Notes under the pieces: generated by a model
What the model saw: only the letters and a program-made list of their open reading frames with translations
What the model was told of the DNA's origin: nothing
Databases searched by the model: none
Shown: in pieces, positions 17,692 through 25,117 of the stretch
Numbering within the stretch: position 1 is the first letter of the stretch
Layout of the letters: every line of letters begins with the position of its first letter
Program-made: the position numbers and the translations under genes
Source of the DNA: Collinsella sp. AF23-2
Lineage (GTDB): Bacteria; Actinomycetota; Coriobacteriia; Coriobacteriales; Coriobacteriaceae
Direction: 5' to 3'
Assembly (NCBI RefSeq): GCF_003459245.1
Contig: NZ_QRVG01000007.1
Span: 1-64,000, forward strand
DNA length: 64,000 nt

Positions 17692-17749
17692 ATGTTCCTC
17701 CTGATTGACCGTTTTATGACAGATGGCTTTCAGGAGAGAGAGAAGGCCT

Positions 17750-17857
17750 AGAGATAGAAAAATACCCGTGTCGCTCATCACGCCTGAAAGCGGCAGACGA
17801 TAGCGCACCCGGGTACAACAAATCGTTATAGCGAGATTACAACCCTAGCGCGCTATC
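17750..17857 (-). promoter_or_regulatory. Leucine attenuator (terminator / antiterminator) of the leu operon
   Basis: On the minus strand the terminator stem TACCCGGGTGCGCTA (17815-17801) / TGAGCGACACGGGTA (17777-17763) is followed by ATTTTTCTAT. The segment GATAGCGC at the end of the leader peptide gene (17857-17850) is exactly complementary to GCGCTATC (17806-17799) in the 5' arm, giving a competing antiterminator. The leader gene itself can fold CTAGCGC with GCGC-TAG as the protector stem. This is the classic 1:2, 2:3, 3:4 arrangement controlled by ribosome stalling at Leu codons. Confidence 0.8.
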
Positions 17858-17904
17858 CAATCTAGTAGCGCTAGGCCTAGGAGCTGTTGCGTGTTCTTAA
17901 ACAT
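17845..17904 (-). CDS. leuL: Leucine-rich leader peptide (19 aa)
   Basis: A 19-codon frame, MFKNTQQLLGLALLDWIAR, preceded by GAAGGGAGC at 8 nt. Five of residues 8-14 are Leu, encoded by one CTC and four CTA codons; CTA is rare in this GC-rich genome, so translation would be sensitive to charged tRNA-Leu. The stop codon lies inside the region that pairs with the terminator arm. Its only apparent role is to drive attenuation of the leu operon. It is too short for normal gene callers and is intact although the operon is broken. Confidence 0.85.
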   Translation of the reverse strand: MFKNTQQLLGLALLDWIAR

Positions 17905-17960
17905 GTTGGGCTCCCTTCGGCCTCGGGTAGTACTACATCGCGCTAAAGTACAACACAAGT

Positions 17961-18000
17961 AAAACCACCACAAGGGTGCCTGTCCCCTTCGTGGTGGTTT
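17961..18000 (-). repeat. GGGACAGG-core hairpin, copy 6 (core on minus strand)
   Basis: Arms AAAACCACCACAAGG / CCTTCGTGGTGGTTT with GGGGACAGGCACC read on the minus strand, downstream of rplA. Confidence 0.8.
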
Positions 18001-18016
18001 CGTTGACTCAAAAGCA

Positions 18017-18053
18017 AGAGACCCGGTCCTGCACGAGGCAGAACCGGGTCTCT
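18017..18053 (-). terminator. Terminator after rplA
   Basis: Perfect 11-bp stem AGAGACCCGGT / ACCGGGTCTCT (18017-18027, 18043-18053); T-rich sequence on both sides. Confidence 0.8.
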
Positions 18054-18090
18054 TTAGCAATGCTTGCTTTGCTCAGGCAGTAACTGTTAG

Positions 18091-18798
18091 TTACTCAGCC
18101 AGGAAGTCGCGCTGGATAGCGGGATCGACCTTGACGCCAGGGCCCATGGTGGAAGACACGGAGATGGACTTGACGTACTTGCCCTTAGCAGAAGAGGGCT
18201 TGACGCGCAGGATCTCGGTGTACAGGGCAGCGTAGTTCTCGACGAGCTGCTGCTCAGAGAAGGACTTCTTGCCCAGGGGCACGTGGCAGATGCCGTAGCG
18301 GTCGGCGCGGTACTCAACGCGGCCAGCCTTGAGCTCGGAGACCATCTTGGCGACGTCCATGGTCACGGTGCCGAGCTTGGGGTTCGGCATGAGGCCACGG
18401 GGACCAAGGATCTTACCGATGCGGCCAACCTTGGCCATCATGTTCGGCGTAGCGATAGCGGCGTCGAAGTTGATCTCGCCCTTCTGAATCTGGGCGACAA
18501 GCTCGTCGGAACCGATGATGTCGGCGCCGGCAGCCTCAGCCTCGCGGGCCTTCTCGCCCTCGGCGAAGACGGCAACACGAACGGTCTTGCCGGTGCCGTG
18601 GGGCAGGGAGATGGAACCACGGATGTTCTGGTCAGCCTTACGAGTATCGATGCCCAGACGGAAGTGGGCCTCGACGGTCTCGTCGAACTTGGCGGTGTCG
18701 AGCTCCTTGATGAGCTTGGCAGCCTGAAGGGGGGTGTAGAGCGTGGCGCGGTCGATCTTCTCGGCAGCGGCGTTATAGCTCTTACCATGCTTAGCCAT
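18091..18798 (-). CDS. rplA: 50S ribosomal protein L1
   Basis: 235 residues, normal L1 length, with the family signature near [20 protein letters not shown] (about 118-137). L1 forms the mobile stalk that helps release tRNA from the E site, and it often represses its own operon by binding leader mRNA. The ATG of MAKHGKSYN is 8 nt after AGGAGG; the ATG two codons earlier is only 2 nt from that site. It follows rplK in the usual nusG-rplK-rplA order and ends the cluster; rplJ/rplL are not next to it. Confidence 0.97.
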   Translation of the reverse strand: MAKHGKSYNAAAEKIDRATLYTPLQAAKLIKELDTAKFDETVEAHFRLGIDTRKADQNIRGSISLPHGTGKTVRVAVFAEGEKAREAEAAGADIIGSDELVAQIQKGEINFDAAIATPNMMAKVGRIGKILGPRGLMPNPKLGTVTMDVAKMVSELKAGRVEYRADRYGICHVPLGKKSFSEQQLVENYAALYTEILRVKPSSAKGKYVKSISVSSTMGPGVKVDPAIQRDFLAE

Positions 18799-18915
18799 GT
18801 GCATTACCTCCTGTGGTTAAACGGGCGTGAGCCCTCCCACATCGTATCGTGTGCCCTATTGCACACATATAACGGGCGCCCCGGTCGGAGCACCCGTCAT
18901 TACCTAAAGAAATCG

Positions 18916-19344
18916 CTACTCAGCGATGGTGACGCCCATGGAGCGGGCGGTACCGGCGATGATCTTCTTGGCGGCGTCAATGTCGTTGGCATTGAGGTCC
19001 GGCATCTTGATCTCGGCGATCTTGGTGAGCTGCTCCTGGGAGAGCTGACCAACCTTGTCGGCCTGGGGCTTAGCGGAACCAGACTTGAGGTTCAGCTCCT
19101 TCTTGATGAGGTGAGCCGCCGGCGGGGTCTTGGTGATGAAGGAGAAGGACTTGTCCTCGTAGACAGAGATCTCAACGGGGATGATGTCACCCTTCTTGTC
19201 CTGCGTCTCGGCGTTAAAGGCCTGGCAGAACTGCATGATGTTCACGCCAGCGGCGCCCAGGGCGGGGCCGACGGGAGGAGCGGGGTTAGCTGCACCAGCA
19301 GGAATCTGGAGCTTAATGACGTTGGCAACCTTCTTCTCAGCCAT
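18916..19344 (-). CDS. rplK: 50S ribosomal protein L11
   Basis: 142 residues, standard length. The N domain has the proline-rich [16 protein letters not shown] (about 16-31) and the C domain binds the GTPase-centre region of 23S rRNA. L11 shapes the factor-binding site and the stringent response through RelA. The start chosen, MAEKK, is 6 nt after AAAGGA; an in-frame ATG two codons earlier overlaps that site. It lies between nusG and rplA. Confidence 0.97.
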   Translation of the reverse strand: MAEKKVANVIKLQIPAGAANPAPPVGPALGAAGVNIMQFCQAFNAETQDKKGDIIPVEISVYEDKSFSFITKTPPAAHLIKKELNLKSGSAKPQADKVGQLSQEQLTKIAEIKMPDLNANDIDAAKKIIAGTARSMGVTIAE

Positions 19345-19464
19345 GGTCATTCCTTTCGAATCACGAGTGTGAAGTACTTGCTATATCGTAAGCACGCACG
19401 TGTTAGAAGCACTCCTGAGATGAGCAGTCACAGAAGAAGCACGCTCGCGCGAACGGACAAAAAC

Positions 19465-20001
19465 TTAAGCGATGACAGCGACCTGGTTAAAGTCGAGCTC
19501 GACCGGCGTCTCGCGGCCAAAGATCATCAGCGTGACCTTGAGCTTGCCAGCCTCGGTGTTAACCTCGGAGACCTTGCCATCAAAGTCGGTAAGCGGGCCA
19601 TCGGTGACGCGGACGGACGTGCCGACCTGAATATCAACCGAGGTGCGCTTGGGCGAATCGCCCTTACCGGGACGACGAGTCATCTTATTGTACTCGTCAC
19701 GGGAAAGCGGAGCGGGCTTGCCGTTGCCGCCCAGGAAACCGGTGACGCCAGGCGTGTTACGAACGCACGTCCAAGCGTCGTCATCCATTTCCATGCGAAC
19801 CAGGACATAACCCGGGAAGATCTTAGAATCCTTGGTCTCACGCTTGCCACCCTCTTTAATCTCGGTGACGCGCTCCATAGGAATCTCGATATCAAAGATA
19901 CGGTCCTGCATGCCCATAGTCTCGATGCGATGCTCGAGATCGGACTTAACGCGGTTCTCGTATCCAGAGTAAGTGTGAACGACGTACCAACGCTTAGACA
20001 T
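19465..20001 (-). CDS. nusG: Transcription termination/antitermination factor NusG
   Basis: 178 residues: an NGN domain (RWYVVHTYSGYENRV at the start, FPGYVLVRMEMDD at about 62-74) and a C-terminal KOW domain (GTSVRVTDGPLTDFDGKVSE). It binds the polymerase clamp, links transcription to translation and assists Rho. It starts 3 nt after the secE stop, so secE and nusG are co-expressed. Confidence 0.97.
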   Translation of the reverse strand: MSKRWYVVHTYSGYENRVKSDLEHRIETMGMQDRIFDIEIPMERVTEIKEGGKRETKDSKIFPGYVLVRMEMDDDAWTCVRNTPGVTGFLGGNGKPAPLSRDEYNKMTRRPGKGDSPKRTSVDIQVGTSVRVTDGPLTDFDGKVSEVNTEAGKLKVTLMIFGRETPVELDFNQVAVIA

Positions 20002-20004
20002 GGT

Positions 20005-20343
20005 TTAGCCCCTCAATCCAGAGAACAGAGCAAGAGCCTCGCCAAAGCCAGCATCGAGCAGAGCGATGACGACGCCGACGACGATCAGAGAAGCGCAAAC
20101 GACGACCGAGTAGTTCACGAGCTCCTTCTTATCGGGCCACGTGACACGCTTCATCTCGGACTTCACCGAAGCGAAATACTTCTTGGTGCGGGCGAAGAAA
20201 CCAGGCTTCTCGTTCTTCTTAGACTTCGCAGCCTTCTCGCTCTTCTTGGCAACGGCCTTCTTGGCCTCAACCTTGGAGTTGGCGGCAGCGTTGTTGGCAG
20301 GTGCCGGCTGCTGTGCCTTCTTCTTGTTCTTCTTGTTGGCCAT
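20005..20343 (-). CDS. secE: Preprotein translocase subunit SecE
   Basis: 112 residues, with a long Lys/Ala/Asn-rich N-terminal extension (1-50) and one C-terminal transmembrane helix (about 80-100) after the family motif VKSEMKRVTWPDKKEL. SecE clamps the SecY channel. The start follows GGAGGT. Downstream of trnW and rpmG and upstream of nusG, the conserved bacterial order. Confidence 0.95.
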   Translation of the reverse strand: MANKKNKKKAQQPAPANNAAANSKVEAKKAVAKKSEKAAKSKKNEKPGFFARTKKYFASVKSEMKRVTWPDKKELVNYSVVVCASLIVVGVVIALLDAGFGEALALFSGLRG

Positions 20344-20419
20344 TTGGGTTACCTCCGCGCAATGCGCTTATACATGAGTAAACCGTAAGCCCCCAAGTGG
20401 GAGCTTACGGAATAATGAC

Positions 20420-20495
20420 TGGCACGCCAGGAAGGACTCGAACCCTCAACACTCGGTTTTGGAGACCGATGCTCTACCAATTGAACTACTGGCGT
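20420..20495 (-). tRNA. trnW: tRNA-Trp (CCA)
   Basis: 76-nt cloverleaf with acceptor ACGCCAG / CTGGCGT, anticodon loop TCTCCAAA and encoded 3' CCA. It lies between rpmG and secE in one transcript, a common bacterial arrangement. Confidence 0.95.
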
Positions 20496-20508
20496 ATATG
20501 ACTAGAGA

Positions 20509-20658
20509 CTAGCGAGTCTCTTTGTGCAGCGTGTGGTGACGGCACCAGGGGCAATACTTCTTGATCTCCATACGATCAGGCATGGTCGACTTGTTCTTGG
20601 TGGTCGTATAGTTGCGGCGCTTGCACTCAGTGCACGCAAGAGTAACTAGAGTACGCAT
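20509..20658 (-). CDS. rpmG: 50S ribosomal protein L33 (zinc-binding form)
   Basis: 49 residues. Two Cys pairs, CTEC (9-12) and CPWC (36-39), make the zinc ribbon of the C+ type of L33. It starts [17 protein letters not shown] and ends HHTLHKETR. The ATG is at 20658 with GGTTCAGGAT upstream. It heads the rpmG-trnW-secE-nusG-rplK-rplA cluster; a strong promoter lies about 50 bp upstream. L33 of this type is replaced by zinc-free paralogues under zinc limitation in many Gram-positives; no paralogue is visible here. Confidence 0.95.
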   Translation of the reverse strand: MRTLVTLACTECKRRNYTTTKNKSTMPDRMEIKKYCPWCRHHTLHKETR

Positions 20659-20705
20659 GTATCCTGAACCTTTCATTTCCGCCCCGTACGGGCACGAGTT
20701 GTTAC

Positions 20706-20733
20706 TTTATCAGCTCCACGTAAGTGCTGTCAA
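20706..20733 (-). promoter_or_regulatory. Promoter of the rpmG-trnW-secE-nusG cluster
   Basis: Consensus TTGACA (20733-20728) and GATAAA (20711-20706) on the minus strand, 16 bp apart. Confidence 0.7.
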
Positions 20734-20874
20734 TGAAAACCTCGAGTCAATTGGTTCTCGGTGGATCCATTCATATTTGGAACACATCAATGAAGCCATC
20801 GAGAGCTAATCGACGGTGCATCCAGGACCATTATCGATCCTCTCGACTCCAGCAACGGCTCAATATCCATTGCA

Positions 20875-20910
20875 GAAAAGAACCCGGCACCCATATAAGT
20901 GCCGGGTTCT
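20875..20910 (-). terminator. Terminator of tuf
   Basis: Perfect 12-bp stem AGAACCCGGCAC / GTGCCGGGTTCT followed on the minus strand by TTTCTGC. Confidence 0.9.
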
Positions 20911-20937
20911 CTAAGTCAGCTATATCAAAGAGCTAAT

Positions 20938-22128
20938 TTACTCAATGATCGTGGAGACGATGCCCGAACCGACGGTGTGGCCACCCTCGCGGATAGCGAA
21001 GCGCAGGCCCTCCTCCATGGCGATCGGGTGGATGAGGTCGCCCTCGATGGTGATGTGGTCACCAGGCATAGCCATCTCGGTGCCCTCGGGGAGCTTGACC
21101 GTACCGGTAACGTCGGTGGTACGGAAGTAGAACTGAGGACGATAACCATCGAAGAACGGGGTGTGACGGCCGCCCTCCTCCTTGGTCAGAACGTAGATCT
21201 CACCGGTGAACTTGGTGTGCGGGGTAACCGAACCGGGCTTGCAGAGAACCTGGCCGCGCTCGATGTCCTCGCGCTTGATGCCGCGGAGCAGCAGACCGAC
21301 GTTGTCGCCAGCCTCGCAGAAGTCCATGGACTTACGGAACATCTCGATACCGGTAACGACGGTGTTCTGGGTATCCTTGATGCCGACGATCTCGACGGGC
21401 TCGTTGAGCTTGAGCTCACCGCGCTCGACACGACCGGTAGCAACGGTACCACGGCCGGAGATGGTCATAACGTCCTCAACGGCCATCAGGAACGGGAGGT
21501 CGTTGTTACGAGCAGGCGTCGGGATGTACTCGTCGACGGCGTTCATGAGCTCGCGGATAGCGTCCATCCACTTGGCGTCGCCCTCGAGAGCGCCCAGAGC
21601 GGAACCACGGATGACGGGGATGTCGTCGCCGGGGAAATCGTACTCGGAGAGGAGCTCGCGGGTCTCCATCTCGACGAGGTCGATGAGCTCGTCATCGTCG
21701 ACCATGTCGCACTTGTTCAGGAAGACGACGATGTAGGGAACGCCGACCTGACGGGCGAGCAGAATGTGCTCGCGGGTCTGAGCCATGGGGCCGTCGGTGG
21801 CGGCGATGACCAGGATAGCGCCGTCCATCTGAGCAGCACCGGAGATCATGTTCTTGACGTAGTCAGCGTGGCCCGGGCAGTCAACGTGAGCGTAGTGACG
21901 GGCAGCAGTCTCGTACTCGACGTGGGAGACGGAGATCGTAATGCCGCGCTCGCGCTCCTCGGGAGCCTTGTCGATGTTCTCGAACGCAGTGAAGTCAGCC
22001 TTGCAGCCCTCGGTCTCGGAGAGAACCTTGGTGATGGCAGCGGTCAGCGTGGTCTTGCCGTGGTCGACGTGACCAATGGTGCCGATGTTAACATGCGGCT
22101 TAGTGCGCTCAAACTTCTCTTTGGCCAT
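20938..22128 (-). CDS. tuf: Translation elongation factor Tu
   Basis: 396 residues, full length. G1 GHVDHGKTT (19-27), the switch region RGITIS (~59), G3 DCPGH (~81), G4 NKCD (~136) and the domain II/III segments are all present. It delivers aminoacyl-tRNA to the ribosome. The ATG of [14 protein letters not shown] follows GGAGGG. It lies directly downstream of tRNA-Tyr, -Thr and -Met, recalling the tRNA-tufB operon of enteric bacteria; one promoter and one terminator enclose the set. Confidence 0.98.
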   Translation of the reverse strand: MAKEKFERTKPHVNIGTIGHVDHGKTTLTAAITKVLSETEGCKADFTAFENIDKAPEERERGITISVSHVEYETAARHYAHVDCPGHADYVKNMISGAAQMDGAILVIAATDGPMAQTREHILLARQVGVPYIVVFLNKCDMVDDDELIDLVEMETRELLSEYDFPGDDIPVIRGSALGALEGDAKWMDAIRELMNAVDEYIPTPARNNDLPFLMAVEDVMTISGRGTVATGRVERGELKLNEPVEIVGIKDTQNTVVTGIEMFRKSMDFCEAGDNVGLLLRGIKREDIERGQVLCKPGSVTPHTKFTGEIYVLTKEEGGRHTPFFDGYRPQFYFRTTDVTGTVKLPEGTEMAMPGDHITIEGDLIHPIAMEEGLRFAIREGGHTVGSGIVSTIIE

Positions 22129-22224
22129 AAAGCCCTCCTCTAAACAGGTCGTCCCCGGACGGGACTTTGCCTTTATACCATAGTGGCCTCTCAACATACT
22201 ATTGAGAAGCCACCGTGTTACCTA

Positions 22225-22301
22225 TGGTAGCGGTGACTGGATTCGAACCAGTGACGCCACGGGTATGAACCGTGTGCTCTAACCAACTGAGCTACACCGC
22301 C
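22225..22301 (-). tRNA. tRNA-Met (CAT), elongator-like
   Basis: 77 nt including encoded CCA; anticodon loop TTCATAC, acceptor GGCGGTG with G-T at the first pair. The position-1 pairing is not the initiator C-A mismatch, so it is elongator Met (or tRNA-Ile2 after lysidine modification). Confidence 0.85.
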
Positions 22302-22304
22302 GGA

Positions 22305-22380
22305 TGGAGCCTGCAACCAGACTTGAACTGGTGACCTCTTCGTTACCAACGAAGTGCTCTACCGACTGAGCTATACAGGC
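22305..22380 (-). tRNA. tRNA-Thr (GGT)
   Basis: 76 nt including encoded CCA; anticodon loop TTGGTAA, acceptor GCCTGTA. Confidence 0.93.
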
Positions 22381-22390
22381 ACTTGACGGG

Positions 22391-22472
22391 TGGGAGCTAT
22401 AGGATTCGAACCTATGTAGGCAGAGCCAACGGGTTTACAGCCCGTCCCCATTAACCACTCGGGCAAACTCCC
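22391..22472 (-). tRNA. tRNA-Tyr (GTA)
   Basis: 82 nt, class II with a long variable arm; anticodon loop CTGTAAA. The 3' CCA is not encoded, unlike its neighbours. Confidence 0.93.
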
Positions 22473-22535
22473 AATCGTTCAAGTATCCGCAGGTCCTTTG
22501 GTCTTTTGGACCGCCGCCCCCCGCGAACGAAAAAG

Positions 22536-22565
22536 ATAATACGATGCAACCTTGGGGGCTGTCAA
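22536..22565 (-). promoter_or_regulatory. Promoter of the tRNA-Tyr-Thr-Met-tuf operon
   Basis: TTGACA (22565-22560) and TATTAT (22541-22536), 18 bp apart on the minus strand, followed by a GC-rich start region as in stringently controlled stable-RNA promoters. Confidence 0.8.
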
Positions 22566-22779
22566 CGAAAACCTCTAGATACACGGTTCCGGGCGTATCT
22601 ATATAGCCGTGACCTGCGGTTTTGTTGAGTTTGGATGTGAAGGACAGTGGTTTTGGATACAGAGGTGACATTTCCCAAGGTAACACTTTGGCGTAGTGGA
22701 GTACACCTTCAGGATCGAACTTCGATAACAGCCTATTTGCACCTATATATAGGTCGAGATCGGGCTTCCGCGGCAGATT

Positions 22780-22923
22780 CGAGCGTGGATTTTCTTCCGT
22801 TTGAAATCGAGCGTGGATAATCTCCCACTTTTGGCGTGTCTCCAAGGCCAAAGTGGCAGATTTTCCACGATCATTCACTAAGCGGGAGATTTTCCACGCT
22901 CGTACGTCCGATAATCCACGCTC
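22780..22923. repeat. GAGCGTGGATAATCTCCC repeat array (two forward, three reverse copies)
   Basis: Forward copies at 22780-22798 and 22808-22826; reverse copies at 22854-22872, 22882-22902 and 22909-22923 (shortened). Neighbouring same-strand copies lie about 28 bp apart. Forward copy 2 and reverse copy 1 extend into a ~27-bp hairpin (CCACTTTTGGC / GCCAAAGTGG inside). The gene-free stretch 22473-23451 consists of this array, array 2 of the CTGTAACAG motif, and a tRNA-derived insert. Confidence 0.8.
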
Positions 22924-22952
22924 AGGGGGGCAGCCGAGCTCGACACGGCTTT

Positions 22953-23172
22953 TGTCTCGATCTGTAACATATAGAGAACATTTTCTCCCCTATCTGTTAC
23001 AGATTGAGATATTACGCAGAGACCCCAGCTCACGTCTCATTCTGTAACAGTTAGATAGGTTTTCCTCCCCTATCTGTTATAGATCGAGATGTTTTTCTGC
23101 TGGCACCTGACATTGTCTCGATCTGTAACAGTTAGATACGATTTAACCGTCTTGGTGTTACAGATTGAGACA
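22953..23172. repeat. Alternating-orientation motif array 2 (TCTCGATCTGTAACAG)
   Basis: Six motifs alternate in strand: 22953-22970 (+), 22994-23011 (-), 23033-23050 (+), 23074-23091 (-), 23114-23131 (+), 23155-23172 (-). Spacers are 21-23 bp. Same motif and period as array 1 at 16322-16460. Confidence 0.88.
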
Positions 23173-23217
23173 AATTGGGGAACGAGAGGGACGCTGAGCC
23201 CGATAACTCACCAAAAT

Positions 23218-23451
23218 AAGAAACGGGCCCTGTCCCACAAGGAACAGAGCCCGAAACTCTCATGGAGCCAGTGACAGGAAGTCCGCGTATTCGCTTCGCG
23301 AATCCGCTCCGGCTTCGGATGCCTGCCGGCATCCTCGCCCGCTCGCTACGAACGCTTCGCGTTCGCTTGACGCTCGCGCCTCTGCAGGTTCGATTCCGGC
23401 ACATACAAGAAACGGGCCCTGTCCCATAAGGAACAGGGCCCGAAACTCTCA
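23218..23451 (-). repeat. Palindrome-rich insert with duplicated tRNA-Thr 3' end and terminator
   Basis: A 63-bp direct repeat (23218-23280 and 23407-23469, 61 identities) holds the last 18 nt of tRNA-Thr(TGT) plus its terminator hairpin (CGGGCCCTGT / ACAGGGCCCG). Between the copies, 23281-23383 is rich in short GC palindromes (TTCGCTTCGCGAA, GAACGCTTCGCGTTC). It ends with an inverted copy of the tRNA T-arm (GCAGGTTCGATTCC on the plus strand, 23384-23397). The same design occurs after tRNA-Val at 56410-56661. Confidence 0.8.
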
Positions 23452-23526
23452 TGGAGCCAGTGACAGGAATCGAACCTGCAACCCACTGATTACAAATCAG
23501 TTGCGCTACCGTTGCGCCACACTGGC
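23452..23526 (-). tRNA. tRNA-Thr (TGT)
   Basis: 75 nt with encoded CCA; anticodon loop TTTGTAA, acceptor GCCAGTG / CACTGGC. Followed by a hairpin terminator at 23442-23413. Confidence 0.93.
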
Positions 23527-23556
23527 ACACTTGGCGCTTTCGCGCGAAGCCAATTA

Positions 23557-23585
23557 AGAATAAAGGAATTGCAGACGAGGCGCAA
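23557..23585 (-). promoter_or_regulatory. Promoter of tRNA-Thr (TGT)
   Basis: TTGCGC (23585-23580) and TATTCT (23562-23557), 17 bp apart on the minus strand, 30 bp from the tRNA. Confidence 0.5.
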
Positions 23586-23679
23586 CAGGCCGCACGGCGT
23601 TATACAAATATGCAAAATCCAGCAACAGCGCGTACCAAGCCCGTTCATTTCTGTCAGTGCGCCCTCAATCTTAAAACCA

Positions 23680-23739
23680 TTCGCCAAAACGAATAGTTTT
23701 AATTACAATTGGCTATATAAAACTATTCGTTTTGGCGAA
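23680..23739 (+). promoter_or_regulatory. Perfect 22-bp inverted repeat (operator) ahead of the HipA-like gene
   Basis: TTCGCCAAAACGAATAGTTT continues two bases to 23701, and its exact reverse complement lies at 23718-23739. The 16-bp AT-rich centre (ATTACAATTGGCTATA) holds a likely -10 region. The right arm runs into the ribosome binding site GAAGGG. The symmetry suggests a dimer-binding operator, probably for the HTH of the encoded protein itself; a hairpin masking the ribosome binding site is an alternative. Confidence 0.7.
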
Positions 23740-23749
23740 GGGTTTCGCG

Positions 23750-25090
23750 ATGTTGACTACAAAGGAAGCAGCCGAGCTGCTCGGCATCACCCCGCGCAGG
23801 GTGCAGGAGCTCATTAAGAACGGCGCGCTGACCGCCCGCAAGGCTTCTGGCGTGTGGCTTATCGACAAAGCCAGCGTAGACACGCGACTCCGCTCCGCAA
23901 CCAAAAGAGGGGGACGGCCTCGTCGCGGGCATGGGAAAAGCGAAATCGCATTTACCCTCATGAACCGCACGCACGAAGTGGCCCAGCTGGTCTACAGCAG
24001 ATCGCGGAAAGACTTCACCCACATCGGCGCCGACGTCGATCGTGCCCACGCCCCTATTGGAGTTTTTACTCCCAGCAAACCTGTATCGCTCGACTCCTTC
24101 CGCATCTGGTGGCGCGGCCGCGGTATCCCGCTCGCACGCATTGGGCTAGCCTCCCTGCTTGCAGAAGCCGCAGTCGATGTTCCCGATGAACTCGTACAGC
24201 GAAATCTTGGCCTCTCCTTATCCGACCAGTATTGGATTAGGCCCCAAGACTCCGGTCTCGCGTGGGAAGATATCAATTTCTTCAATAATGCTTTTGACGA
24301 CGTCTCGTTGACCATTGCGCCCTTCGCCCCGGAGGGTAAGGCAGCTGCCGCAAAGCCCGACAACACCTCGGACGGCAATCTTCAAAAGTACTGGACATGC
24401 GAGGGCGGGCGTCGAATCCTCCACAAGGCAGGTGCACATCTAAACCAGGAACCTTATAACGAGCTGGTAGCAACCGCGCTCCACCGTCGTATCCTAAATA
24501 CCTGTGATTATGTGCCTTACTCACTCGAGGGCACGGGCACTTCTGCCCTGAGCACATGCGATGTCTTCTTAACTGACGAAGAAGAATATGTCCCTGCGTT
24601 CTATGTAAACCAGCACGTAAATGCGGACGACCGGCTAACCGACTACGAACGGTATGTTACAAACTGTGAGGAGCTCGGGGCGACGGGCATAAAAGATGCT
24701 CTTTACCGCATGATCGTATGTGATGACATCATTGCCAACTTCGACCGTCATTGGCGCAACTTTGGCCTCGTGCGAAACGTCAACACACTAGCGTGCAGGC
24801 CGGCCCCCATCTTTGATTCGGGCTCATCGCTCTGGTGCAACATGTCTCTAGAGGAGCTCCGGACAGGAGAACACAGCTTTACCAGCGCACAGTTTTATTC
24901 AAGTCCCGCAAAACAAATGTTGCTCGTCGAGGATATGAGCTGGTTTGACGGCAACAGCCTCGATGGTTTCGTTGACGAGGCAATCGAGATTCTATCCAGA
25001 AACGATGCCCTAGCAGCGAGACTGCCTTATCTAAAAGAGGCGCTAACGTGGCGCCTCGAAAGAATGATCGACATCGCTGAATGGAGTTAG
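23750..25090 (+). CDS. HipA-like kinase with N-terminal excisionase/MerR-type HTH
   Basis: 446 residues. Residues 1-45 are an HTH_17-type DNA-binding domain (LTTKEAAELLGITPRRVQEL). The C-terminal half has HipA/CtkA-like kinase features: a catalytic-loop-like IIANFDRHWRNFGL (327-340, Asp332) and a metal-binding-like PIFDSGSSLW (Asp356). HipA toxins phosphorylate translation factors such as GltX and usually pair with a separate HipB. Here the HTH is in the same chain and no hipB lies next to it. A perfect inverted repeat precedes it. AT-richer composition and neighbouring repeats suggest acquisition. The ATG is 8 nt after GAAGGG. Confidence 0.75.
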   Translation: MLTTKEAAELLGITPRRVQELIKNGALTARKASGVWLIDKASVDTRLRSATKRGGRPRRGHGKSEIAFTLMNRTHEVAQLVYSRSRKDFTHIGADVDRAHAPIGVFTPSKPVSLDSFRIWWRGRGIPLARIGLASLLAEAAVDVPDELVQRNLGLSLSDQYWIRPQDSGLAWEDINFFNNAFDDVSLTIAPFAPEGKAAAAKPDNTSDGNLQKYWTCEGGRRILHKAGAHLNQEPYNELVATALHRRILNTCDYVPYSLEGTGTSALSTCDVFLTDEEEYVPAFYVNQHVNADDRLTDYERYVTNCEELGATGIKDALYRMIVCDDIIANFDRHWRNFGLVRNVNTLACRPAPIFDSGSSLWCNMSLEELRTGEHSFTSAQFYSSPAKQMLLVEDMSWFDGNSLDGFVDEAIEILSRNDALAARLPYLKEALTWRLERMIDIAEWS

Positions 25091-25117
25091 CGAGGCAGCA
25101 TTGCCCCGCCAACTCCT

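Noticed and set aside
17305..17751. 148-codon plus-strand frame across leuA
   Set aside because: Antisense to a clear leuA remnant, with no motif of its own.
20660..20874. T-box or other riboswitch ahead of the tRNA and ribosomal genes
   Set aside because: No T-box core or known aptamer pattern seen, only a normal promoter.
22435..22878. 147-codon minus-strand frame
   Set aside because: It ends inside tRNA-Tyr, contains the tRNA operon promoter and part of a repeat array, and matches nothing.
22953..23172. CRISPR array
   Set aside because: Repeats alternate in orientation, are only ~18 nt and vary; no cas gene is in the window. Kept as an unexplained repeat array.
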